Of a DNA stretch of 64,000 bases, positions 10,501 to 21,458 are shown piece by piece. The DNA is from Balamuthia mandrillaris (Eukaryota; Discosea; Longamoebia; Balamuthiidae), in contig JAVKOQ010000081.1 in the NCBI GenBank assembly GCA_031835245.1, positions 1 to 64,000 of the forward strand. The letters are read 5' to 3'. The notes beneath the pieces were generated by a model. It searched no databases. It saw nothing but the letters and a program-made list of their open reading frames with translations, and was not told the DNA's origin. The position numbers and the translations under genes are program-made. Positions within the stretch are counted from its first letter, which is position 1; each line of letters starts with the position of its first letter.

Positions 10501-13048
10501 ACTGACCTTATGATGAGGAGAGCGAGGCTGTTGTTGGGCCTTTGCAACAACCTTGTTGGGTTTAGCGACGGCTTTGGGGCTCGAAGGAACGGAGGTAATG
10601 GCAACCGCTGTCGAAGAGGAGGCAGAATTGTTGGCAGAAGACGATTCAGCAACTGAAGTAATGCTGGATACTTTGGCGGAAGCATCGGTAGGCCTTCGAG
10701 ACTTGGCTCTACGTCTCAACAAGGTGGAGGTGGTGGTCGATACTCTGCGTTGAGGACGGCTCGAAGACTCCTTCAAGCGTGCAACCTCCGCTGTGCGCTG
10801 TTCCTTTCTTTGTTGCAGCTGCTCCTCTTCCGCTTCCTTTACTATCTGTTCTGGTTGCTGTACGAAGGTGTTTTTCTGTGCGAAGTTCCGGACAGGGTTA
10901 CGGTTCCTTGTGGGAGTACCAAGATGGCTGTCCATCTCTTTCTCTTGGAGCTTCGCCATGCGCACAGCAGCAAAGCATTTCCTCAGAGGTGTCTGCGAGG
11001 CGGCAGATTGCTGCAGACGACGAAGAGAGCGAGGAGTGAGAGTGGTACGTCTTTCCTCGGATGAAGCGGAGTTCTCCTCTTCTTCCTCTTCCTCATCTTC
11101 TGCCATCATCGCGTCTTCCTTCTTTTCTTCCTCTTCTTCGAGGTCAAGTGGAGGTACAAAGTCCCTATCGTCTTCTTCCTCATCACCATCTTCGGCGGCT
11201 GGCTGCCCCTCCTCTTGTGGAGATTCTTCCTCTTCGTTCTCATAATTTGCCTCTTCGTTTTCTTCTTCCTCGTCACCATCGCCCTCATCTTCTTTCTCTT
11301 CAGGAACAAAGTCTTCATCGTCCTCTTCCTCTTCTTGCACTTCAGGATTCAACTCCCCTTGGTCTATAGGTTCCTTGGCAACAGCTAGGGTGTCGAGATC
11401 GTCTTGCAATTCTTGTTCCTCTTCGAGGTCGCAAGGAGGAACGTACTCATCATCTTCCTCTTCATCTGCAACAGCGCCCACATTCGCTCCTGACTCAGAG
11501 ATAGGGGGAATCTCTTCCTCTCCCTGCTCTTGTTCGACTTGGTTTGTTTCCCACTGCTCCATTTCTTGGTCCTCCTCTAATTCTGTTTTTTCCTCGAGGT
11601 CAGGAGGTGGTGCATACTCACCACCTTCCTCCTCATCTTCCTCCTCATCTTCATCAAGCACATCGCTCCGTCCCTCCGTCTCCGCATCTGCGTGGAGCAC
11701 ATCCGTGTCTTCACGGGGAGTTTGGAGCTCGTGGGCACTGGCCTGGTCTTCTTCCACTTGCTCATCTGCAGCTTGTTCCTCAACGACGTCCATCATTTCG
11801 TCCTCCATCATCGGCTCCTCCACATCCTCGCTCTTCTGCTCCGCAACAATTGGCTCTTGAGAGCAAGTACCAGCAGACTCCTCGAGCGCTACTGTCCTTT
11901 CTTGCTCCTTTTCTTCTTGCATAAGTAGCTTGAATTGGTTGGCGAGAGAAGTTCTGACGGCAGAGGAAACTCGTCGGCCGCGCAGCGGAGAAGAACGAGA
12001 TCCGGTCTTCGGAGAACCAGGCGGAGGGAGTACCATTGTCGGCTCCGGTTGTTGCTGTTCTTCCTCTTGTTCAGGGAGCTTCCACGTCACCACAGACAAC
12101 CTCTTCTTGCTTTTCATCCGACGCTCATCTTCTGGAGGCAGCGACACTGCCACTTCCTGATACTGTTGTGTTTCTGTGGTGGAATCAACTTGATGACCGG
12201 ATGATGACGAAGCAGAAGTGGGTTGTTTCGAAGAAACCCGCAAAGGACCAAACATGGACTTGCGTGCAGAGCAAATGAGGGTCTTGGATCCCTCTCTTCG
12301 GCTGACGCTGGACTTTATTGAGTTGTTGGAGGGTGTCATCAATGTCTTGCTCTCCGATTCCTCGCCATCAGTGGCATCGTCTTCCGACTCAGCAAAAACA
12401 TGCCTCCTCCTGGCCGACCCGGCCATGCTATGTCTTCGGCGTATCTTCTTGTCGGAAGTGGCGGGTACCTTCTTTGGGCCTGTTTTTTTTTAACCAGTCA
12501 ATCCTTAAGATGGACGAACACGTTCGAAAGGAGAAAAGACACGTACAGAGAGGATACTTGAAGATGAAGAGACGGTCTCCGATGACAATAGGGTCGTCGT
12601 CGTTCAGCAGAACGGGCTTGTCTCTGACACGTTCGTCTTGGACGACGGTAGGGTTGGTCTGGCTGAGGTTCTTCAGCCAGACCTTTCCTCTGAGGTCGAC
12701 CTTCAACTTGGCGTGCAGGTTGGAGATGGCAGGGTTGTTGATCCTAATGTCACACTCCGGATCTCTTCCGATCAGAATCTTCTCGTCCAAAATAGGGTAG
12801 TTCTTGCCGAGCGTACCCCTGCGGTTGACGAGGAGGATGATGCCGTAGCACGGCTGCAAGACCATTTGGTACATGACCGACTTGCGCCGCTGCTTGTTCG
12901 TGACGGAAGGCGTGACTGCAGAAGAAGCTAAAGAAGCCTTCTTTGCAGAGGAAGGTTGCTGTGGGTGTTTGTGCCGGGTGTTGCTGCGAGCACTGTCATT
13001 TTCTTTGGCCTTCAAGGCCGACCGTTTGGGCGTAGCAGTAGCTGACAT
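7552..13048 (-). CDS. Large nuclear FHA-SAP-SAP protein with basic C-terminus (Ki-67-like layout)
   Basis: Two exons, 12547-13048 and 7552-12479, join in frame across a small intron to 1809 residues. An N-terminal FHA domain (about residues 60-165) shows LIGRDPECDIRI, ISNLHAKL and NLSQTNPT, the phosphothreonine-binding signature, and most resembles the Ki-67 FHA. The long middle is disordered, with acidic E/D-rich blocks alternating with S/P/K-rich blocks and many S/T-P sites. Two SAP DNA-binding motifs follow: VTELKAELKQRGL (coded near 8500-8610) and YAELRTELKKRGI (near 8130-8240). The C-terminus has repeated basic segments such as RRTAVRRAKR and ends VRKAKRTVRSK. I infer a chromatin or chromosome-surface protein. 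True orthology to Ki-67 is unproven: Ki-67 lacks SAP domains. A simple low-complexity nuclear scaffold is the alternative. Confidence 0.8.
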
Positions 13049-13767
13049 TTGTTTGCTGACGAATGAAAACAACAAAAAAAAAATAGAGAGAATAATGCTA
13101 GACTATAAAACTACAAGAATAACAAAAAAAAAAAAGAACATGAATGATGAACACACGCCTTCAAAAAAAAAAATCAGAGTCTTCGTCTAATCTTTGTGAA
13201 GGGTTGGTGTGCTCTCTCGGTGCGCTACCCCTTGCAAGCTTTTTTTTTTTCGCGTTCGACTTGCTGAAATAATAAACAAATATTTGGGTGCAAAACTCTA
13301 AACGAAAAAAAAAAAAAGCAGGCAAAAACGGTCACCAACCAACAACAAAAAAAAAGGCGGGAAAACCATTTCATCCTTTTCTAGATCTACACACGTCATG
13401 AGCCACAGAAAAATGGCACCAAATGACGTCAGCCAATTGGGTATTCAATGACGACACGAGCCACTCCCCAGAGAGAAAACAGAAACATTCCAAGAAGAGG
13501 AGCAGGGGAAAGAAAACAAATTAAAAAAAAAATATCGTCAATTAGCTTTTTATACCTTTTTCCTTCTGAACTGAAACTACGAACGAAGGAGAAGTAGCCA
13601 TACAAACCGTTCGGGGCTCTTATCTCTTGCGCTTGCCGCCCGTTCTGTTGCCTTTGCTCCTCTCTTCAGAACTCCCCTCAGTTTCCGAATCCTTTTTTTT
13701 TTCCAATTTCTTTTATTTTTTTTTTTTTGTTTTGTGAAAACATCATCACCCGCGCACACAAATCATC
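13049..13767. promoter_or_regulatory. Divergent promoter with CRE-like and CCAAT motifs
   Basis: This 719-bp region separates the minus-strand FHA-SAP gene from the plus-strand kinase. It contains a perfect palindromic TGACGTCA at 13424-13431, followed at once by CCAATTGG at 13433-13440, plus nearby CACGTCATG and AATGACGAC variants. TGACGTCA is the classical bZIP (CREB/ATF-type) site. Several poly(A) and poly(T) tracts flank it. Use as a shared promoter is inferred from position only. Confidence 0.5.
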
Positions 13768-15658
13768 ATGAGTTGGGCGCCCAATCTTGGTCTTCCCTAT
13801 GGAGAAAAATCAAACTACGGGCAGAGCCCCTACGCAAGTGGCCCTGCACCGTATGGTACGCAACCACTTCATCCACTTTCTCTGCATGTCAAATTTGTCT
13901 CTCATACTTAAAGTCCCTTGTTTGCCTATCGCTTTGCTGTGTCTGCCTCATCACAGGTTCCAATTATGGTGGCTCACAAAGCGGTCCAGCCACGGACTAT
14001 GTTGCGTTCCCTTCGATGAGCTCCATCGGTTCAGCCCTGCCTTCCATGACCTCCGTGGCTGGCACCACCTACGACCTGGGTGGCCACTACGCGGCCCCTC
14101 CCTCCTTGGCCTCTCCTCCTACTTCCCAGGGGCATGGCATTGGAGGTGGCCACTACGCAGCTCCACCCGTTGGCCTGGACCACTATGCACAACCGCCGGT
14201 GATGCATGGGGACTATGCCGCCCCTCCTCTTTCGGGAGGCTCACCCTACGCCATGCCTCCTCCTTCCTCCAACTATGCCTCTGCTCCTTCTTCCAATTAT
14301 GGCGCCCCTCCCCCATCTGCGGCCTATGGTGTGCCTCCTTCCTTTTCCAACTACGCCAGTCTTCCAGCGGGGGATCCCTCCTCTGGTTATGCAGCCCCAC
14401 CGCTTGGCGTTGGTAGTGGTCCTCCTTCTGGCGGATCCCCCTATACTGCACCGCCCTCTTCCCACTATGCCACTTCCTCCGATTACAGTTCTTCTCCTTC
14501 TGCTGCCTACGGTGCTCCCCCTCAGGCTTCCTATGGCTACGCTTCCTACGACAGCTCCTCCTCCTCTGCTTCTCCCTCTGCTCCGTCCTCTTCAAACTCT
14601 GGTGGTGGGCGTGCAAGTTCTGCTCCTTCTGCTGCCTATGGCGCTCCTCCTTCTGACTATGCCGATCCTTACTCCTCTGCTCCTCAAAGTGGCAGTGGTA
14701 AAAGTTCTGCCGGGACTACCAATACTGGTGAAAACAAAGGAACGGAGGAGAAGGGCAAGGATAAGTCCGGCTCTGGAAAGTTGAAGCGGAAAGGTTTGAA
14801 GTGGGAGATCGATTACAACGAGCTGGTAATGGAGAAGGAGATCGGCAGAGGTGCTTTTGGTACTGTATTTAAGGGCAAGTGGAGGAACACGCAGGTCGCC
14901 ATCAAAACTATCCGTCAAGATGTTAGTTATCTAAGCGCCAAAGAACTAGATGAATTCAAGAGCGAAGCCAAGTTGATGATGTACGATTTTTTTTCTTCTC
15001 TGTTTCCTCATTTCCCTTCCTTGCTCATTTTTCTTTTTTTTTTTAAAATTGTTTTTCTTTTGCCACTTTGCTTAATTAGGAACATGAGGCCACACGCCAA
15101 CTTGGTTCAGCTGTTTGGAGTTTGTACAAAACCTTTTAATCCTTTGGTAATCGTGCTGGAGTTTCTTGAGGGAGGAAGTCTCTATAACCTCCTGCACAGC
15201 GACAAGGAGCTAGACTTGAAGCTGGCGCTTAGCATTGCTCGTGAGACAGCTGCTGGCATGCACCACCTTCACACAGAGGACATTTGCCATCGGGACCTTG
15301 CTGCCCGCAACCTTTTGGTTCGGTTTCTTTTCTTTGTTTTTCTTTTTGATCGCCTGTTTCTTTGCAACTTATTGAAGTTGTTTCCGTGTAGATAACATCA
15401 CATAATCCTGAGTTTTGCCATGTTAAGATAACTGACTTTGGTATGTCTCGCTTTGCTGACACGGACTCTGACAACTTTACCAAAAACAAGACGGGACCCC
15501 TTAAGTGGATGCCTCCTGTATGTTTTCCTTCCCTTCGTTTTATCCTTCTGCGGCTGTATTGACTTTTGCCCTTTTGTTCATTGCCAATTAGGAATCCATG
15601 CAACACCAAAAGTACAATGCTAAAACAGATGTTTGGAGCTTTGGTGTTGTTTTGTGGT

Positions 15659-15694
<36 letters not shown>

Positions 15695-16264
15695 GTTTGG
15701 CTTGCTTCTCTGCTTGTTGCTCATCCAATCTTTTGAAAATTCCCAAGGGAAATATTTGCACGAAGAGACCCCTATCCAAACGTATCGCCAGTGCAAGTAG
15801 CGATAGAGGTGGCGAGCAAAGGCATGCGGCTGCGTCCTCCCACTGGATGCCCACAGCAAATAGCGCAGCTGATGATGCGCTGTTGGTCCGTGGATCCAAA
15901 CGCCCGGCCTAGCTTTGATGAGATCTGCCGCATTCTTGAAGACTTCTCAAGTACGCTGCTTTATCTTTCCTTTTTCTTCTTTCTGGATGCTAATGCGCCA
16001 ATAATAACTTTAAAAAAAACTCCTACAGAAACACAGCCGTTAAACTACTCGATCACAGCAAACCACAACGAACAAGCTACCTTCTACCCCCAACCTGATG
16101 CCTACACCATGTCCAGGTCCCAAACCCTTCCTCAAATCCGCAGATCCGCTTCTCCTCCTCCGGCAGCTCATGGGGGCGCGGGCTATGGGGCTCAAACCAT
16201 CTCTCACCAGCCACAACGCGGCAGCGGCATTGTTCGTGGCAACACCTCCTCTAACTTTCCTTGA
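13768..16264 (+). CDS. Tyrosine-kinase-like protein kinase with Y/P/S-rich N-terminus
   Basis: The protein starts MSWAPNLG at 13768 and ends SSNFP-stop at 16264, in about seven exons. The first 300 or so residues are low complexity, with many YAAPP, YGAPP and SNYA units. The kinase domain follows with all key elements: glycine loop GRGAFGTVFKG, VAIK lysine, catalytic loop HRDLAARNLL, DFGMSRF, and GPLKWMPPES at the P+1 site. HRDLAARN and KWM-PPE are typical of tyrosine kinases and of tyrosine-kinase-like kinases in amoebae. No SH2, SH3 or membrane segment is visible, so it is probably cytosolic. The tail has a short proline-rich stretch. Substrate specificity (Tyr or Ser/Thr) cannot be decided by sequence alone. 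One intron carries (TC)n at 15661-15691. Confidence 0.88.
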
Positions 16265-16913
16265 TGCAACATAGCAAAGACGATGGAGGGAGTTGCGCTT
16301 CAGCGGATAACCTGTTGGAACAACAACAGCAAGAGAGGGCTTTTGTTAGTTTGTTTTTTGTAAACTAAAGCGTCGCAACGATTTTTTTTAAGCCATCGCC
16401 TGCTTGCTCCTTTTTATCTGGCTAAAAAACGTAGATGAAGTGTAACGCAAGAAGAGTGTTATTATGAAGAAAAGAAAAGTTCATCGTCACCTCTTGCCCA
16501 GTAGCTAAGGCCCCATCCCAGCCATGCCAATTCAAGAACCGGCACGCCTTTAGGAGCCCTGAGCAACACGCAAAACAAAAAATTTGGCAAATCGATTGCT
16601 GTGGTTTTTGTTGTGTTGGTTCAAAAAAAACTGTTTTGTTGGAAAATTAAGGTTGTGAAACAGGTCAGGCCTTTCACCGCTTCCTTCCGGCAAAGGAGTT
16701 TTCCACACGCACTCGCAAAACGGGCCACAAAGTTTTTTGCTGTTTGTGTACCTCTCTCTCGTCCTATCTCCCGTCCTCTCTTTCGTCCTATCTCCCGTCC
16801 TCTCTTTCGTCCTATCTCCCGTCCTCTCTTTCGTGCTGCTGCTGCTAAGAGAGAGAACAGTTGTTGTCGACGTAGCAGGAGGAAAAAAAAAAGGGTGACC
16901 ACCGGCAAGTGTG
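16265..16913. other. Intergenic between kinase and recycling factor
   Basis: This holds the kinase 3' flank and the promoter side of the next gene. The one clear structure is a short tandem repeat at about 16752-16834. I see no coding exon. Confidence 0.5.
16752..16834 (+). repeat. 24-bp tandem repeat, about three copies
   Basis: The unit TCGTCCTATCTCCCGTCCTC plus TCTT recurs three times with almost no change, upstream of the mitochondrial recycling factor start. It is pyrimidine-rich on the sense strand. Confidence 0.8.
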
Positions 16914-18155
16914 ATGCGAGGAGGACGTTTGGTTTGCCCGGCCGCGAGCAGTGGAGTTTTGGTAGGAGAAGAAGGCTTTGCCCTTGCAAGAAGGAAGGCG
17001 CCTTTCCCTTCCGCCTTTGCCTCCTCTCGTTCTTGGTTCGGACGGTCGCTCCCTTCCCTGCGACCCTATTCTTCCTCTTCGCTTCTTTTGATCCACCCGC
17101 CTCGCACTCCTTCGCAGTCGCACACTCGCTCTTCTTTGCATGGGGACAGCAACAACGCCTCCTTTGCCTTCAACAGGAGAGACTATGCAAAGGCCAAAGG
17201 AAAAGGCGGCGGCGGAGGCAAGGGCGGCCACAGGGACAGCGCTGAGGAGGGAGAGGAGAGCGTGTTCTCCGCCGACGAGTTCATGGACCAGACGGAGAAA
17301 GACTTGAAGAACTTGTACGAGCGCACTGTCGACTTTCTCAAAGAGGAATTCTCGAAGCTTCGCATCGGCAAGGCCAATCCCGGTTTGTGTTCTTTCCCTC
17401 TCGCGCGGGGAGAAAGGCCATGGTGAACTAACGGTAAACCCGAACACACCAGACATTCTGAAGCGGGTAAAAGTGGAGGGAGCTGCTCTCACTAAGAAAG
17501 CCGAAATACACGCCAGGGACGCGCTCACGCTTGTTGTCACTCCTCTTGACCCTTCTGTATGTGCACCGTTTAATCTCTGTTCCATCCTTATCTCCCTCCT
17601 CTGCTCTTTTCGTTTGATTCTCTTCTCATCGCTCGTTCGCGTGTTCTTGTTCTTGTTCTGCCAAAACAGCAAGTATCCAAGATAGCTAAAGCCATCCTTG
17701 AAACTGAGCCACAACTCAATCCCCAACCTGATAGCGATACTATTGTTATAAAACTGCCGAGGTTTATTTGCTTTGTCCCTTTCTCTTTGCTTTGTTGTTC
17801 ACCGTTATCGTTTTAAACATGCAAGAGGGAGCAAAGAGGCAAGAGACAATCTGGCTAAGCAAGCCAGCAAGTTAGCTGAAGAAGCAAAAGCCAGCATACG
17901 CCGAAACAGGCAGAACACGCTTATCGACGTCAAGAAAAAGAAAGATGCCCTCACCAAAGATGACATGAAGACCCTCGAAAAGAAGGTAATATTCCATAGC
18001 CCTGTTTCTCTCCACTAAGTGCTTAAAACTAACCACATTCTAAAACAAAAATCAAAACATGGAAAAAAACAAAGATTCAAACCTTGACGGATGAGTTTAA
18101 CAGCAAAGTTGAAAGTCTGCTCAAGACAAAGGAAGCTGATATCGAAAAGCAATAA
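16914..18155 (+). CDS. Mitochondrial ribosome recycling factor
   Basis: RRF splits post-termination ribosomes together with EF-G-type factors. Five exons (16914-17382, 17453-17556, 17670-17761, 17826-17985, 18075-18155) join without phase error to 301 residues. The RRF domain covers about the last 185, with RIGKANPDILKRVKVEGAA at its start, LVVTPLDPS, and the helical segment EEAKASIRRNRQNT. The tail TDEFNSKVESLL is also typical. The first 60 residues are rich in Arg, Ser and Ala with few acids (MRGGRLVCP...), as expected of a mitochondrial presequence. A Gly/Lys-rich linker lies between. The ATG at 16914 is the first in frame. Confidence 0.93.
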
Positions 18156-18164
18156 GGATTATCA

Positions 18165-18938
18165 TCACTCACCTTTTGAAAGGCATCGTTTGACTTCTCT
18201 CACCCAAAAAACAAACCATTTCTTTTGAGGCCGAAAGCAACAAAGAGAAAAAAGAAGTAGAACAAAACGAAGAAGGCATACCTGCTGGTGGAGGAGCAAC
18301 AGGAGCGGTTTCTCACTTAACATATCTTTTAAGAACGAAATGATAGCAGGATAGATGTCCAAAGGCAGGGAAGGCCAGCAAAAGATTTTGTTGGCCAACC
18401 TGAAAGTAGTGAGCATCAATTCCAATCCGCCTTGCCGCCCCCTGAAGTCGTCCAACAACTTTTGTTTTCGTTTCCATTCCTCTCTGTCCGCTATCTCGTC
18501 CTTCAAGCACTTCTTAAAGATCGAGGGGTAGAATCTCCCTGGCCCCACCCAGTGCTTGCTGTGAATGACGATGCTCTCCTGAGGATCCTTCTTGCTGCGA
18601 AACTGCACCTCAAACTTCAACCTCTTCTTCTGCTTCCTCTGTTTCGCGAGGTTGCTGGCGTAGGCCTTGACCAGGTCTCGCATGCCCTCGTCTCTTACGT
18701 CGAAGGGCGTCTCCAGAACCCACAGCGGCAGATCGGGCACGTCTTTTTGGTTGAGGTACCGCTTCCTTAGGGCCGTCATAGTGCGCTTTACGCTTCCGTC
18801 TTTGACCCCTGCTAAGCACTGGTTGTAGGTCCATCGGCTGGCGCCGAACCACTTGGCCAATACCGCCTTCTGTAGGCTCGTGGGGAAGAGTCGTATCTTC
18901 CTCACTTTGTACTCCTTGGGCTTCGTCGTCGTCGTCAT
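18165..18938 (-). pseudogene. Fanzor (eukaryotic TnpB) N-terminal half, inverted
   Basis: Fanzors are eukaryotic relatives of TnpB, RNA-guided nucleases carried by transposons. The reading frame starting at 18938 (MTTTTKPKEYKVRK) matches the family N-terminus: VRKIRLFPTSLQKAVLAKWF, then RWTYNQCLAGVK, LPLWVLETPFDVRDEG, DLVKAYASNLAK and FEVQFRSKKDPQESI. Resemblance fades after about residue 165 (coded near 18430), and the remaining frame to 18165 is unrelated hydrophobic sequence. The RuvC domain is absent on this strand. The matching C-terminal half lies immediately to the right on the opposite strand, so the gene is broken by an inversion or by two nested partial copies. It sits 10 bp after the recycling-factor stop. 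GC content is visibly higher than the flanks. Confidence 0.85.
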
Positions 18939-19012
18939 CGTTGTCAGTTCCTCCTCCTCCTCCTCCTCCTTCTTCTTCTTCTTCTTCTCCCCCTCCTGTC
19001 CTTCTGGTTTTG
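18939..19012. repeat. Trinucleotide-rich junction between the two Fanzor halves
   Basis: GTC-, TCC- and TTC-type triplet runs fill the gap between the 5' end of the inverted N-terminal half and the first recognisable codon of the C-terminal half. This is the probable breakpoint. Confidence 0.6.
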
Positions 19013-19711
19013 CTGCGCTGGTGTACTTGTTATGTGGGTCCCGAAGGCAAGGCTTATGAGTGGGGACGGAACGATATCGGACGCATCTATCGTATTTGCC
19101 ACTATCTGGACGACCTCCAGAGCCGATGGGGCCAACCAGGCGTCAAAGCCAGACAGCGCTATCGCATGCGAAGGGCAGCGGCCCGATTGAGGGAACGTAT
19201 TCGCAACCTGGTGGACGAGGTACACAAGAAGATGGCCCTCTAGCTGGTCAAGAAACACGACCTGGTGCTGCTGCCCAAGTTCGATACCAGCAACATGGTG
19301 CTCAGGCGGAGCGGGAGACGTATCCCAAGCAAGACCGCCAGAGCCATGCTGGGTTGGGCGCACTACCGCTTTCGCATGCGCTTGCTGAACAAGGCCAGGG
19401 AGTACCCTCACTGCAGGGTGGAGATCGTGGACGAGCACTACACCTCCAAGACCTGTGGAAGATGCGGACGTATCCACCAGAAACTGGGAGGGAAGAAGGT
19501 CTTCCGTTGCCCCCGTTGTCGCCTGGAAGCAGACAGAGACATCCATGCTGCCAGGAACGTCCTTTTGTGTTTCCTGGCACATCAGGACATCATTGTGGCG
19601 AAAGGTAGGGAGCTGTACGGACAGAGTCCGGCAGCATTGGGTCCTACACCCGTGAATGCATCCACCCATTGTGGTGCATTTGTGCAAGATTTGCAAAATG
19701 TGCAAGTTTAA
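19013..19711 (+). pseudogene. Fanzor (eukaryotic TnpB) C-terminal RuvC/zinc-finger half
   Basis: This half has the nuclease end of a Fanzor2-like protein. It begins just after the RuvC-I aspartate position, at CTCYVGPEGKAYEWG, and runs through QRYRMRRAAARLRERI and LLPKFDTSNM. The zinc finger is TSKTCGRCG plus FRCPRC, and the RuvC-III motif is DRDIHAARN. The E in VDEHYTSKTCG matches the alternative catalytic glutamate reported for Fanzors, while the usual RuvC-II position reads FDT. Defects: the RuvC-I aspartate is missing, no ATG opens the frame, and an in-frame TAG at 19241-19243 interrupts the region before LVKKHDLVLL. The two segments on either side of the TAG are in one frame. I judge it non-functional in its present form. 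Confidence 0.9.
19656..19679 (+). other. Bulged hairpin at the Fanzor 3' end
   Basis: ATGCA-t-CCAC-ccatt-GTGG-TGCAT forms a 9-bp stem with one bulged T and a 5-nt loop. It lies inside the last 60 bases of the C-terminal half. TnpB and Fanzor guide RNAs are commonly made from the 3' end of the element, so this could be a remnant of the guide scaffold. This is inference only. Confidence 0.35.
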
Positions 19712-19736
19712 TGTAGGCGCACTCGTCATCTTTGTT

Positions 19737-20852
19737 TCAGTTTATTTTTATACTAGGAGATGCAGATGAAGAAGATGAGGTGGAAGAAGAAGAACAAAGG
19801 AGGAACATGCGATTCAAAACAGGAACACGAGAGAAGAAGAGTGATGAGACATAGAGCAGAGCGTAAGTGCCACTCACCATCGCCATCAAGTTGAGCCACA
19901 TTTGCTGAGGATGATGTTGGCCAAACAGAAAGAGAAGACGGGCCAACATGAACTCTAACAATGGATGGATCAAGTAGGCGAAGAAGGATGTCCTTCGTAA
20001 CCAGCCTTTGTTCTTCTCTGCCTCCGCTCTTTCTTTTGAGGAGGAAGAAGGACAGCACAGCCGAGAGAGAAGAAAGAGAGAGATTACGCAGTAGACTTTG
20101 CCAACTTCGAAGCGAAAACGAAGAAAGGTTGAAGAAGCAGATGAAGTAAAGGAAGAAGACAAAGTTGTGCCGTTGTCAAAGTAGGTTGCGTAGAAGCCGT
20201 TCAAAAGGATGTAGGTGGGAGCAGTCACATCGTCGAAGAATGGCAAGAACAAAGGATACACAGCGAACCACAATAATGCTATTACTATCATGAAAGCGGG
20301 CGAAGAAGAAGCAGAAGAAGAATACGAAGATGAAGCGAGGTGATCTCTTTCAAAGTTGGCGAAGCAAAAGCCCATCACAAAGAAGAAACCAAACAGGAGG
20401 ATTACAAAGAGGAAGGAAAAGAACGGATGTCGAGTCAAGTTGTTGCTGTCTTCCAACACGATTGTTGCATAAGAAACAAAGAGAGCGAAGAAGAGGATGA
20501 ATGGCAGAAGGGAGGAGAACTGCCTGAATTGTTTGCGAGATGTTCTGCCGCAGCTGAGAAGCGTGCAAGCGAGAAGAGTCATGTAAAAGAGACCTGTGCC
20601 GAAGAGGAGAAATGGAGCGAGCGGCCACGCCGCCAGACAAGCCAATGGAATCCATGCATAGACGAGAAGAGCGGTTGTGGAGAGAGAGGGTCCTTCAATG
20701 TTTTGGTGGTGCTGGTGCTGGCGGCCTTTGGGTCTCGGTCTTGTTCCAGTTAGAGTTGTCGTAGCCGGTGAGGAGGTATGAATGGCCAGAAAGAAAGGGA
20801 GATGAAATGCTGTCAATCCTATTCTCCAAAGCACAAAAGTTAGCTCCTCTTC

Positions 20853-20895
<43 letters not shown>

Positions 20896-21411
20896 AACGA
20901 ACCGAGCAAAACAATGATGAACCAAAGCCATTCAAAGCCTTTGGACGCGAAGCAATGTACAAAGTAGAACGGATAAAAGGCAAAGAGGTTGGAAGGAGCC
21001 ACCACGCCCGCACACTCTGTCTCTGACAGAAACTGTTTCGGCACCACGAAGAGAAAGAGAGCCACAAACACCACAGCCAGATGACTTTTCACCCTGCGAA
21101 GAAGAAAGGCGATGGCGTCTGGATAGATGCGAACAACGGAAGCAGGAGAAGAAGAGGTGAAGAGACTCTTTTTAAGGGAATGGAAGAGGGAGTAGCCGCT
21201 GAGGAAGAAGAGAGAAGGAACGACCCACATGTGGCCACAGAGAAGGAGCGTGTTGAGTGTTGGGCTTTCCTCTGTGAATAGCTCGAGCCCAAAACTGTTC
21301 ACCTCAAAGAACCTGCTCCATTGAGAGAATAAATAAGGAGACAACAACAAGGAGAAAGATGAAAAAACGTGCTGTTGGAAGGACAGGACAGACAGAGAAA
21401 GGAGAAAGGGC

Positions 21412-21458
<47 letters not shown>

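Noticed and set aside
7786-12278. Many Ser/Leu/Phe-rich frames on the plus strand opposite the FHA-SAP gene
   Set aside because: They mirror Glu/Lys-rich coding sequence on the minus strand and have no domains.
18944-19729. 261-residue frame on the minus strand opposite the Fanzor C-terminal half
   Set aside because: The plus-strand frame carries clear Fanzor motifs. The minus frame is a shadow with no family pattern.
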